Shown piece by piece: positions 27,206 through 35,536 of a stretch of DNA of 38,796 bases. The stretch lies in the NCBI GenBank assembly GCA_024693345.1, contig JAILLB010000070.1, positions 1-38,796 of the forward strand, read 5' to 3'. Below the pieces are notes generated by a model that worked only from the letters and a program-made list of their open reading frames with translations, did no database searches and was not told where the DNA came from. The translations under genes and the position numbers were made by a program. This stretch comes from Clostridiales bacterium (GTDB taxonomy: Bacteria; Bacillota; Clostridia; Oscillospirales; CAG-272). Numbering within the stretch: the first letter of the stretch is position 1; each line of letters opens with the position of its first letter.

Positions 27206-27238
27206 AGTGGTGCGAAAAATCGCACCACTTTTTGTTTG
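27206..27238 (+). terminator. Terminator of the alaS operon
   Basis: AGTGGTGCG (27206-27214) pairs with CGCACCACT (27221-27229) and TTTTTGTTTG follows. The pcrA stop codon lies at its end on the other strand. Confidence 0.92.
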
Positions 27239-29632
27239 TCATTCGCCCTTTTGCAGTTTTGCAAATGTAGCCATCAGTTTTTTTGTCCCGAAATTATCAA
27301 ATGCAATTTCGTATAGAACATCTGCTCCCATTTCTTTAACCGACATTATGGTTCCAAGCCCGAACAGAACATGTTTTACTCTTGAGCCGACTTCAAATGC
27401 AACAAGTTCACTTGGCTTTGTCATCCCGACTTTGCTCGTCGGGTTAGATTTGCTCAGTAGTTCACCGGATATCCTCGGCGGATGTCTTTGAATCCTGGTG
27501 TCGTATACCTCATTTCTAATGACATTCCTTGTCTTGTCATATTCGACTGTTTTGTTGTCTTCTTCAATTTCGTCCAAGAATCTTGATGGATTTCCAAACG
27601 TTGTTCTTCCATATAGAGTTCTTCCCCGTGCATATAACATGAAGAGTCTTTCTTTTGCTCTTGTTATCGCAACATAAGCAAGTCTTCTCTCCTCTTCAAG
27701 TTCTGCGGGATCAAGAGCATTCTTGTATGACGGGAATAAATCCTCCTCCATACCCGGAACAAATACAACCGGGAATTCCAGGCCTTTTGCACTGTGAATT
27801 GTCATCATGACCACGGCATCAGCATCAGCATCATAATCGTCAATATCTGATACCAGCGAGACACTCTCTAAAAAGCCTTGAAGCGTTGGCTCATCATTTT
27901 CATCCTCATACTCCATGGCAGCCGAAACCAATTCATCAACGTTCTGCAGCCTTTCTTTTGATTCTTCATCGTTTGATGATGATAGCATCAATCCGTATCC
28001 GGATTTTTCTATTGTATTTCTTACAAGTTCGGAAACACTCAGTTTTGTCGCATCGTCACGTAGCTCATTAATTAGGTTGATAAACGGCTGAAATTTTGAT
28101 TTGGATTTTGCTATGGAAATATAGTCATCTGCGTGTGTCATTACATTGAACACGCTTTTTTCTTCATATTCGGATATCATGGTGACTGATGACATTGTCG
28201 AGTCGCCAAGTTTTCTTTTTGGTTCATTTACAATTCTCAACAGATGATAACTGTCATCAGGATTGCTAATAACATACAGGTAAGCCAGAATGTCCTTGAC
28301 TTCTTTTCTGTCATAGAACTTGTGAGAACCAAGGATTCTGTAGGGCATTCCGCTCTTGACAAATACACTTTCAAGAACGTTGGATTGCGCATTTGTTCTG
28401 TACAGAATCGCAAAATCACTGTATCTTCTTCTCTCCTTCAGCATGAGTTCAAGAATTTTGCTGACGATAAATTTGGCCTCATCATTCTGATTGTCAACCT
28501 GTCTGATAAAGACTTTTTCGCCATCCTGGCCACTTGTCCAAAGATTTTTACCTCTTCTTCCATAGTTGTGCTTGATAACGGAATTTGCTGCGGAAAGAAT
28601 ATTCTGTGTCGATCTGTAGTTCTGTTCCAATTTTATTATCTTAACATCTTCGTATTTGTCGTCAAAATGAAGGATGTTTTCAATTGTGGCTCCTCTGAAT
28701 TTGTATATTGACTGATCATCATCGCCAACAACCATAATGTTTCTGTATTTGCCTGCAAGACAATTTGCAAATTCGAACTGGGCAAAGTTGGTATCCTGGA
28801 ATTCATCTATGGCTATGTATTTGAATTTTCGCCTGTAGTAGTCCAGAATCTCTTTGTTGTCATTGAGCAGGAGTACGGTTTTCATTATGATGTCATCAAA
28901 ATCGACCGCACCATTTTCCTCCAGTTTTTTCTGGTAAGCTGAATAAACAAGAGACGTCTTCTGAAGTTTGTAGTCATTGCCTACTTCATCATCAAATTCT
29001 TTTGTTGTTATAAGTTTATCTTTTGCACGGCTTATATCGTTTTTTAGGTTTCTCACAGGGAAAGCTTTTTCATCTATGTCGTACTCTTTGATAATTGCGC
29101 TGATCAGTTTTTTCGAATCATCTTCATCAAATATTGAAAATCCGGGAACAAGTCCTGCCTTCTCGTAATTTGATCTCAAAATTCTCAGACACATCGAATG
29201 AAATGTACCACACCATATATCGCGGGCCTTTTCACCAACCAATGCTTCGAGTCTGCTCTTCATCTCACCAGCTGCTTTATTTGTGAAAGTGATTGCAAGT
29301 ATTTCCCACGGATTGCACCCACCAACTGCGAAGCGGTCGAGGTCTTCGCTTGTCACTTTTCCGCTTTTTTTGAGAAGTTCGAGTTCTTTTATTGTATCTT
29401 CGTTAACATTGTCTGGAACGCTGTCATCATAATATGCATTGCCATACCTTATTATGAAGCCTATTCTTTCGGTAAGCACTTTGGTCTTACCGGAACCTGC
29501 TCCTGCAAGGACGAGCAATGGTCCGTTCACAGTAAATACGGCATCTCTCTGCATATCATTGAGAAAGCTGTATTTCATATCGAACAGTTCTCTTTTTATT
29601 CTGTTGTATCTCGTTTGTAATGAACTATCCAT
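27239..29632 (-). CDS. pcrA: PcrA/UvrD-type 3'-5' DNA helicase (797 aa)
   Basis: Superfamily 1A helicase for nucleotide excision repair, replication-conflict removal and rolling-circle replication. Walker A GAGSGKT (about 44-50), the ITFTNKAAGEM box, DEFQDTN, GDDDQSIYKFRGA, the LEQNYRST motif, TIHSAKGLEFP and VAITRAKERL are present. The Tudor-like C-terminal domain (FEVGSRVKHVLFGLGTI) that binds RNA polymerase is intact. About 40 extra residues (roughly 65-105, Asp/Glu/Lys-rich) separate motif I from Ia compared with Bacillus PcrA. The ribosome binding site is weak (GGGGTG). Confidence 0.96.
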   Translation of the reverse strand: MDSSLQTRYNRIKRELFDMKYSFLNDMQRDAVFTVNGPLLVLAGAGSGKTKVLTERIGFIIRYGNAYYDDSVPDNVNEDTIKELELLKKSGKVTSEDLDRFAVGGCNPWEILAITFTNKAAGEMKSRLEALVGEKARDIWCGTFHSMCLRILRSNYEKAGLVPGFSIFDEDDSKKLISAIIKEYDIDEKAFPVRNLKNDISRAKDKLITTKEFDDEVGNDYKLQKTSLVYSAYQKKLEENGAVDFDDIIMKTVLLLNDNKEILDYYRRKFKYIAIDEFQDTNFAQFEFANCLAGKYRNIMVVGDDDQSIYKFRGATIENILHFDDKYEDVKIIKLEQNYRSTQNILSAANSVIKHNYGRRGKNLWTSGQDGEKVFIRQVDNQNDEAKFIVSKILELMLKERRRYSDFAILYRTNAQSNVLESVFVKSGMPYRILGSHKFYDRKEVKDILAYLYVISNPDDSYHLLRIVNEPKRKLGDSTMSSVTMISEYEEKSVFNVMTHADDYISIAKSKSKFQPFINLINELRDDATKLSVSELVRNTIEKSGYGLMLSSSNDEESKERLQNVDELVSAAMEYEDENDEPTLQGFLESVSLVSDIDDYDADADAVVMMTIHSAKGLEFPVVFVPGMEEDLFPSYKNALDPAELEEERRLAYVAITRAKERLFMLYARGRTLYGRTTFGNPSRFLDEIEEDNKTVEYDKTRNVIRNEVYDTRIQRHPPRISGELLSKSNPTSKVGMTKPSELVAFEVGSRVKHVLFGLGTIMSVKEMGADVLYEIAFDNFGTKKLMATFAKLQKGE

Positions 29633-29666
29633 TGCACACCCCGATTTTTCGACACTTTATAGTATT

Positions 29667-29695
29667 ATTATACTACTTACTAAATTCTATTTCCA
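29667..29695 (-). promoter_or_regulatory. Likely promoter of pcrA
   Basis: Minus-strand TGGAAA (complement of 29690-29695) and TATAAT (complement of 29667-29672), spacer 17. The -10 lies in the palindrome TAGTATTATTATACTA. Confidence 0.6.
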
Positions 29696-29716
29696 TAATT
29701 TTTTTATCCACAAACC

Positions 29717-29767
29717 GCAAAAAAACCGCAAAACCAATCCATCTTTTTGATTTTTGGTTATGCGGTT
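29717..29767 (-). terminator. Terminator of the CxxC-repeat surface protein gene
   Basis: Minus-strand AACCGCATAACC pairs with GGTTTTGCGGTT with one mismatch (complements of 29756-29767 and 29724-29735), followed by a run of T and a second GCGG. Confidence 0.8.
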
Positions 29768-29776
29768 AATTTTCAA

Positions 29777-32065
29777 TTATTCGTAATCGTCGTTTTCGGA
29801 TTCATCAGCCGACATTTTCTTCCTTACAATTACGTATACTGCGATACCAACTGCGAGTACAACCGTTACGATTATCATGACAATCGGAAGTGTGTAATTC
29901 TTGACCTGTTTTCCTGTATCCACGATAATCAATGGCGTACCGGCTTCAATACCTCCGTCAAATGTCTGTTTGTCTCCTTTTGCAACGGAGATTGTGATAA
30001 TTCCATCTTTCTTCGTGACATAGTCGTTTTTGAGCATTCTGAGTCCTTCAGACGATACATACCATACAGAAAGAATTGAATTGTCATATCCCTCGCCAAT
30101 CTTAATCCTTATCTCATTGGCATACTCGATGGTTTTGTAATCCTTGTCGATGTACATGAGGAATTTTACTGCATCAATTACCTGCCCGTATCCGTTTTCG
30201 GAAAGGAGCTGAGCATATTCGCTGACTTCTTCCCTGTATTCTGCCCCTTCAAGATGCCAGTATAGGAAATAAACATCTGTCGCGGACGTTCCGTCGATAA
30301 CAACAACACCATCATTATTTTCCATGGTTACAATCAGTTTGCCGTTTTTGTCCGATGAGTATGTAAGTTTAATTCCTTCTTCCTCGAGAACCTTTGTTGT
30401 TGTGCCGTCAGCGTTCTTGGTTACTTTATAAGTGTACCCTGTGGCAGGCATTACTATCTGTTCTTTCTCGCCACATGTTTCACAGGATCTTTCCATATAT
30501 CCGTCTTCAAGACTGGTCGGTGCCACAACAACCTGCCAAGAACCCCATTTGTGATAAGATGCATCAGCCGGAAGAACTGTCTGTTCAGTCAATCCACATC
30601 TGAGACATTTTCTTTCCTGATAACCATTGTCTACACAATTGGGTTCCTTTATGGTCTGCCACTCGCTCCATGAGTGGCCTAGCGCTTTCAAGTCTTCGCC
30701 TTCTTCAGTATATGAATCACCACACTGTGAACACGTATAAACTTTGTGCCCATCTTCAGTACAAGTTGGATGGATGTCTTCGGTCAATTCATATTTATGC
30801 CCGCCAAGTGACGGAAGAATTTCAGATTCGGAATAACGACATTCAGTACAATATCTTGTTTTCAATCCGCCTGAAGTACATGTTGGTTCCTGAGCTGTAG
30901 CCCACTCTGTCATCTTATGTCCCGTTGCCTTTAACTCATCCGGTGTCTCAGTATATGTCTCTCCGGTTACATCGTTTGTGTAGACGTTGTATCCATCTTC
31001 GGTGCATGTCGGAGGCACTGTTTCAGTCAGAACAAATTTTCCTTTTCCGAATTCTTCTCCGAGGTTGTATGTCATATAGATTTGATCACCATTTTCCGAA
31101 ACATACAGAGCGATACCTTCGTCTTCCTCAGTAGCTTCAGAAACAATATACCTCATTTTGTAGTTGTCGAATTCATCTTCAGCCACTGCCTCAAACAGAT
31201 TGAGTTTATCAGTATCAATGTTATATGCGTAGTAAACACCATTTTCGTTGTACACTCTATACACGTATCCTGAAGGAAGTTTTATAAGAGCTACACCACC
31301 GCAAACGTCACAAACATACTGTCCCTGTCCATCTTCAGTTGCACTTGGGTACTTGAACAATCTTTCAATCGGTCCATGTGTATAAACATGTTCTGTCTTC
31401 GGTGTTTGTTTTGTAGATAATACGGTTCCGCATATGTCACACTTCTGAGTCAATAAACCATATTCAGAACAAGTTGACTCTATTGTTGTGTGCCATGAAG
31501 ATTTTGCATGTTGGCAAACCGCAAAATTATATGTCTTTTCAAAGTCTATTTCTCTTGAATTATCTCCGCAAGTGTATGCCTTTCCCGAAACGCTGATTGC
31601 AGTTTTTCTACCTGCTGATATCCCTTCCGCAACGTTGAAAGTCATCACAAGTGTCATTGTAAACTTAAAATCATTAGTTGTTTTCTGAGGGATGTAAACA
31701 GATACGATGCTATCAGACAGTTCTTTTGTATCTATGAGGACAGTGGATGTATCTGACAGTGTTTTGTTCAAAAACATCGATGTGTTATTAGTCGAAGAAT
31801 AGGACAGAACACCTTTTTCCCACGATATTGTAATATAACCGCCGCACACCTTGGACTCGTACACATTTGAATTTGTAGGTATTGTGATTGTCAATGTTGC
31901 AACAGAAAGCTTTGAGTCAAAGTTCACTGAAACATTTGGTACTACTCCGACTTTTTCAGTCGCATTTACATCATCATTAAATGAAAATGCAAAGCAATTG
32001 CAACTCAAAACAAACAAGATGCTGATTACTGCAGCTATGATTGCGATTATATGCTTTCTGTTCAT
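29777..32065 (-). CDS. Membrane-anchored cell-surface protein with CxxC repeats (762 aa)
   Basis: I recognise the architecture but not a function. A signal peptide (about 1-26) contains VLSC, which could be a lipobox. A beta-rich N-terminal domain with a GGYITISWEKGVLSY segment follows, perhaps cohesin- or Ig-like. Then come about six repeats of roughly 40-60 residues with the pattern P-T-C-T-x-D-G-x5-C-x2-C-G ending in LKALGH-x-W-x-EW or similar; these are common in surface proteins of gut Bacillota. The last of the repeats (APTSLEDGYMERSCETCG) has lost one Cys. A C-terminal beta domain, one transmembrane helix (about 725-747) and a Lys-rich, acidic tail end the protein. GGAGAT precedes the ATG at 32065 by 7 bases. 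Monocistronic. Confidence 0.85.
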   Translation of the reverse strand: MNRKHIIAIIAAVISILFVLSCNCFAFSFNDDVNATEKVGVVPNVSVNFDSKLSVATLTITIPTNSNVYESKVCGGYITISWEKGVLSYSSTNNTSMFLNKTLSDTSTVLIDTKELSDSIVSVYIPQKTTNDFKFTMTLVMTFNVAEGISAGRKTAISVSGKAYTCGDNSREIDFEKTYNFAVCQHAKSSWHTTIESTCSEYGLLTQKCDICGTVLSTKQTPKTEHVYTHGPIERLFKYPSATEDGQGQYVCDVCGGVALIKLPSGYVYRVYNENGVYYAYNIDTDKLNLFEAVAEDEFDNYKMRYIVSEATEEDEGIALYVSENGDQIYMTYNLGEEFGKGKFVLTETVPPTCTEDGYNVYTNDVTGETYTETPDELKATGHKMTEWATAQEPTCTSGGLKTRYCTECRYSESEILPSLGGHKYELTEDIHPTCTEDGHKVYTCSQCGDSYTEEGEDLKALGHSWSEWQTIKEPNCVDNGYQERKCLRCGLTEQTVLPADASYHKWGSWQVVVAPTSLEDGYMERSCETCGEKEQIVMPATGYTYKVTKNADGTTTKVLEEEGIKLTYSSDKNGKLIVTMENNDGVVVIDGTSATDVYFLYWHLEGAEYREEVSEYAQLLSENGYGQVIDAVKFLMYIDKDYKTIEYANEIRIKIGEGYDNSILSVWYVSSEGLRMLKNDYVTKKDGIITISVAKGDKQTFDGGIEAGTPLIIVDTGKQVKNYTLPIVMIIVTVVLAVGIAVYVIVRKKMSADESENDDYE

Positions 32066-32125
32066 GATTAATATCTCCAATCAGGCAATAGCCATCATTA
32101 AATTGCTAATTCATTGTAAATATAT

Positions 32126-32153
32126 ATTATATTACTTTTGGCGGTTTTGTCAA
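32126..32153 (-). promoter_or_regulatory. Promoter of the CxxC-repeat surface protein gene
   Basis: Minus-strand TTGACA (complement of 32148-32153) and TATAAT (complement of 32126-32131), spacer 16. The ATG is 60 bases downstream. Confidence 0.85.
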
Positions 32154-32196
32154 TAAATACACAATTCAAATCGCATTTTTGGCGAGTGTTGTTCAT

Positions 32197-32242
32197 CATC
32201 GTTGTTGTGGTGGAATATCATCGTTGTTGTGGTGGAATATCA
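32197..32242. repeat. 22-bp tandem repeat before the GGDEF gene
   Basis: Two exact unspaced copies of a 22-base unit, 32197-32218 and 32219-32240, beginning CATCGTTGTTGTGG and containing TTGTGGTGGAA. The unit core resembles TTGTGATGGAA in the tandem repeat upstream of alaS. It lies just upstream of the presumed promoter. Confidence 0.9.
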
Positions 32243-32246
32243 AATC

Positions 32247-32273
32247 TTGATTTTTTTGCTATTTCATTATAAA
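32247..32273 (+). promoter_or_regulatory. Possible promoter of the GGDEF-ribF cluster
   Basis: TTGATT (32247-32252) and TATAAA (32268-32273) with a short 15-base spacer. It is the only candidate between the tandem repeat and the first start codon. Confidence 0.45.
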
Positions 32274-32353
32274 ATGACTCTATGTTTATTATGAGTCACT
32301 TTCATTGATTCTTTCAAACACATCTTTCAACCATCCAATTAGGAAAAATAGGC

Positions 32354-33239
32354 ATGTATTACTCGAGTTTTGGCATATTATCTCTGCTAATAACGCTTAT
32401 CATCAACCGTGATATTCTGATTGCCAAAAAGAATCGGAATCAATCATCTTCTGACAAAAAGTACAAACGTTTTTTGATTAGTGTTATGCTCTTCTATGTC
32501 GTGGATATAGGATGGGGCGCTTTATACATTAATCATTGCTTCAAAAGTCGAAGGAAAAGCAAGACTTCATCATATGACGATTGGTGTCTCGGGCACTATA
32601 ATGACTGCATTCATAGTTCTGCAAACGTTTGATGCCGTTCTCCCATTCTACGCAATAGGATGTCTAATAACCACCTGTACTATTCATTCCTTCATAACCG
32701 AAGATGAGCGAATAGAGCACAGCATTCAAATAGGCACGGTTAGAAATAAAGCATTTTCAGATCCGCTTACAGGGGTCAAAAGTATCCATGCTTATCAGGA
32801 AGCAAAAGAAAATGTAGACAGAAGAATCCGAGACGGATTGTTGTCAGCATTTGGAGTAATAATCTTTGACCTCAATAATCTAAAGTTGATTAACGATACC
32901 AATGGTCACAACGTCGGAGACAAGTGCATCCAGGAAGCAAGTCGGATTATTTGCTATTACTTTACTCATAGTCCTGTCTACCGGATAGGAGGCGATGAAT
33001 TCGTCGCCTTCATCGAAGGAAGTGACTATGAAAACAGATACGACCTTCTTGCTGCCTTTGATAACCAGATTGAAGAAAATCAGAACAACGGAAGCCTAGT
33101 GGTAGTTTCAAGCGGACTGGCAGAGTACAATCCCGAAAAAGATGAGAGGTATCAAATGATTTTTGATCGTGCAGATCAGAAAATGTATGAAAGAAAAAAA
33201 CACTTGAAAACGGAAAAAATCACAAAGGAACAACCCTAG
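32354..33239 (+). pseudogene. GGDEF (diguanylate cyclase-like) membrane protein with internal out-of-frame deletion
   Basis: The frame from ATG 32354 gives a membrane-protein N-terminus (MYYSSFGILSLLITLIIN ... VVDIGWGALY) and then runs into unrelated residues. In another frame, reading begins in mid-protein at about 32523 (LYTLIIASKVEGKARLHHM), continues with a membrane segment MTAFIVLQTFDAVLPFYAIGC, and ends in a GGDEF domain with RIGGDEF and DPLTGV intact but no RxxD inhibitory site. Full-length relatives have several more membrane helices between these parts, so roughly 130 residues seem lost together with the frame. CTTTATAC at the junction fits both frames. The GGDEF half alone could start at 32574 but has no good ribosome binding site. 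The ribF gene follows 34 bases later. Confidence 0.75.
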
Positions 33240-33273
33240 TTTCGTAATATTCTAAAACCGAAGGACTACATAA

Positions 33274-34227
33274 ATGATTATCGATTTAAAAACAGGAAGA
33301 GAATCAAAATTGAATATTGGACAGACTCTATCTTGTGCGGTCGGTAATTTTGATGGAGTTCACATTGGCCACCAGAAACTACTCAATGAGGCGAAAAACC
33401 TATGTGGTGCAACCAGTAGTGCCGCCTGGACTTTTAAACTTCATCCAAGAATATGTATGGGTGATTCAAGTGCAAAAAGACTTACTTCTGTTGATCAGAA
33501 ACTCGAACAGTTTGCTCTTGCAGGCATAGATTACGCCATATTGGAAGATTTTCTTTGTGTCAGAAATATCAGCCCGAAAGACTTTGTTACAAAAATACTG
33601 TTCGATGGGTATCATGTAAGACACGGAGTGTGTGGATACAATTTCAGATTTGGAAAAAACGCATCCGGAACAGAAATGGATTTTAAAAAGTATTTCGAAG
33701 ATTCCGGGGCATGTGCCACAATTGTTGATCCTGTAATCTTGGAAAACGGAACTGTAGTAAGTTCTTCCGCCATACGTAGATACATTGAGGAAGGTAATAT
33801 AAAAGAAGCAAATAGATTTTTGGGTCATCCGTTCTCCATTAAACTCCCTGTTACAGAAGGAAGAAAACTCGGCAGAAAAATCGGGATTCCGACCATAAAT
33901 CAAGTTTTTCCTGAATATTATGCAATACCAAAGCACGGAGTGTATGTGTGCACCTGCAAAGTTGAAGGAAAAAAGCATATCGGTGTGTCAAATGTAGGCA
34001 TAAGACCCACGATTGATCCATCTACAACTGTTGTAAACTGTGAGACTCATATTATCGATTATAGCGGATGGCTTTATGGGAAAATAGTCGACGTTCAGTT
34101 TCATGATTTTCTCAGACCGGAGACCAGATTTTCTTCAATAGATGAACTTGTTAGTCAAATTCACAAAGACATAGAAAATGCAAGAACTTACGCCTCTTGC
34201 ATATGTAATAACCATGAAAGTCAATAG
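33274..34227 (+). CDS. ribF: Bifunctional riboflavin kinase/FAD synthetase (317 aa)
   Basis: Turns riboflavin into FMN and then FAD in the cytoplasm. The adenylyltransferase half (1-180) carries GNFDGVHIGH (24-33) and VVSSSAIR (162-168), and the kinase half carries GRKLGRKIGIPTIN (196-209), NVGIRPT and RFSSIDEL. Length is normal. GAAGGA lies about 10 bases before the ATG. The 3' end overlaps the start of the next gene by 14 bases. Together with the RibU-like uptake gene it gives the cell a complete riboflavin-to-cofactor route without any biosynthesis genes in view. Confidence 0.97.
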   Translation: MIIDLKTGRESKLNIGQTLSCAVGNFDGVHIGHQKLLNEAKNLCGATSSAAWTFKLHPRICMGDSSAKRLTSVDQKLEQFALAGIDYAILEDFLCVRNISPKDFVTKILFDGYHVRHGVCGYNFRFGKNASGTEMDFKKYFEDSGACATIVDPVILENGTVVSSSAIRRYIEEGNIKEANRFLGHPFSIKLPVTEGRKLGRKIGIPTINQVFPEYYAIPKHGVYVCTCKVEGKKHIGVSNVGIRPTIDPSTTVVNCETHIIDYSGWLYGKIVDVQFHDFLRPETRFSSIDELVSQIHKDIENARTYASCICNNHESQ

Positions 34228-35509
34228 ACTGTTTTGCTTATTGTTTGCCTTGCTGATTTTTGTTTTCACAATTGTTGCTGCAAGTGCCGAAGATTTTTCT
34301 GATGGTCTTTATGCACGCAATGCCTGTGTGTTCAATGTAGAATACCATAAGATGGTTTACGGAAAACATGAGTCAGAAAAAGTATCTCCAGGGCAGACAG
34401 CAAAAATTATGACAGCCATCATTGCGATGGAATATTATAAAAATAATCCTGAAGAATTGATAGAAATATCTTCAGATGCGCTAAAAGGTATATACAAAAC
34501 AACCGTACTTGATGTCAAAGCAGGAGAAAAGGTTCCTGCAAAGGATCTTATTAACTCCATGCTTATATCTGGTGCAAATGACTCCGCAAATGCTCTTGCA
34601 ATAGCCATTTCCGGTTCTATCACCGCTTTTGCCCAAACAATGAATGAGAGAGCAACAGAAATCGGAGCCACATCAACTCATTTCACTTGTCCGACCGGTC
34701 TTGACGGAAACGGGGCATATACAACCGCGTATGATATTGCTGTCATTTCCGCATATGCGTACACCATGGACGGTTTTATGGACATATGCAACACACGTGC
34801 GTACAATACATCTCCGACAGATATAAGTGAATCAAAAAGGGTTTTCACAAGAAATTACCTGATTTCATCGGGTACTACAGCCAAATACTATAACACCGAT
34901 GCAAGTGGAATCTTGGTTGGTTACACAGATGATTCAAATTGGTGTCTTGTGACATCACCAAAGAGTGGATCTTTCCAGTACATAATCGTTTGCATGAACT
35001 GCGATGATTCTAACAACATAAACGTGTATTACGACGCAAACGCTCTTATAAAATGGTGTAAAAACGCATATTCGATATACAAGGTTTTGGACTCATCAGT
35101 AATTTTGGGTTCACTTCCGGTAGAGTTATGTTCAGTCAGAAATCAGGTTTCAGTATCATGTGAAAGCGATTTCTATTCGTTTCTTCCGGTTGACTATGAC
35201 AAAACAGACATCAGAACGGAACTGGTGCCTGAAAAAGAAACGCTCACTGCTCCAATTGTCAAAAGACAATGCGTAGGAAAAGTCAAAGTGTATTACAAAA
35301 ACCAGTATTTAGGTGAAAGCAATCTGGTCTCAAATATTGATGCACCTTTGAGTTCATCAAAAGAACTGTGGCATTCGCTGGTCGAAATAATGACATCCAA
35401 AGTTGCCTTGATTACTATTATCTCAATTGTTGTTCTTGCAATTGCAGTCTTCATGGTGAGATATGTTGTAATAATAAGACGAGCAGGAGCCAAATCCAAT
35501 AAGAAATAA
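34214..35509 (+). CDS. DacF/PBP5-family D,D-carboxypeptidase homologue with all three catalytic motifs altered (431 aa)
   Basis: The fold is that of a low-molecular-weight penicillin-binding protein: signal peptide (1-25), peptidase S11-like domain (about 28-260), a PBP5-type C-terminal beta domain and a membrane anchor helix (about 393-415). The nucleophile motif SxxK is QTAK (Gln61, Lys64), SxN is GAN (120-122), and KTG is LVG (234-236). The surroundings KIMTA, NDSANALA and GYT are conserved, so the alignment is firm and the serine is truly absent. It should not cut D-Ala-D-Ala or bind beta-lactams covalently; a structural or regulatory role is possible. The ATG at 34214 lies inside the ribF end and has no ribosome binding site, so it depends on coupling. 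An M28 peptidase gene follows 27 bases later. Confidence 0.88.
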   Translation: MKVNRLFCLLFALLIFVFTIVAASAEDFSDGLYARNACVFNVEYHKMVYGKHESEKVSPGQTAKIMTAIIAMEYYKNNPEELIEISSDALKGIYKTTVLDVKAGEKVPAKDLINSMLISGANDSANALAIAISGSITAFAQTMNERATEIGATSTHFTCPTGLDGNGAYTTAYDIAVISAYAYTMDGFMDICNTRAYNTSPTDISESKRVFTRNYLISSGTTAKYYNTDASGILVGYTDDSNWCLVTSPKSGSFQYIIVCMNCDDSNNINVYYDANALIKWCKNAYSIYKVLDSSVILGSLPVELCSVRNQVSVSCESDFYSFLPVDYDKTDIRTELVPEKETLTAPIVKRQCVGKVKVYYKNQYLGESNLVSNIDAPLSSSKELWHSLVEIMTSKVALITIISIVVLAIAVFMVRYVVIIRRAGAKSNKK

Positions 35510-35536
35510 GCACAATAAACATTTTTGGGGGAAAAT

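Noticed and set aside
32354-32632. Separate 92-codon membrane protein
   Set aside because: The first 60 residues match the N-terminus of GGDEF membrane proteins and the rest is out-of-frame reading of the same gene, so it is part of the pseudogene.
34178-34213. Upstream ATG for the DacF-like gene
   Set aside because: It adds 12 polar residues before a good signal peptide, deeper inside ribF and without a ribosome binding site.
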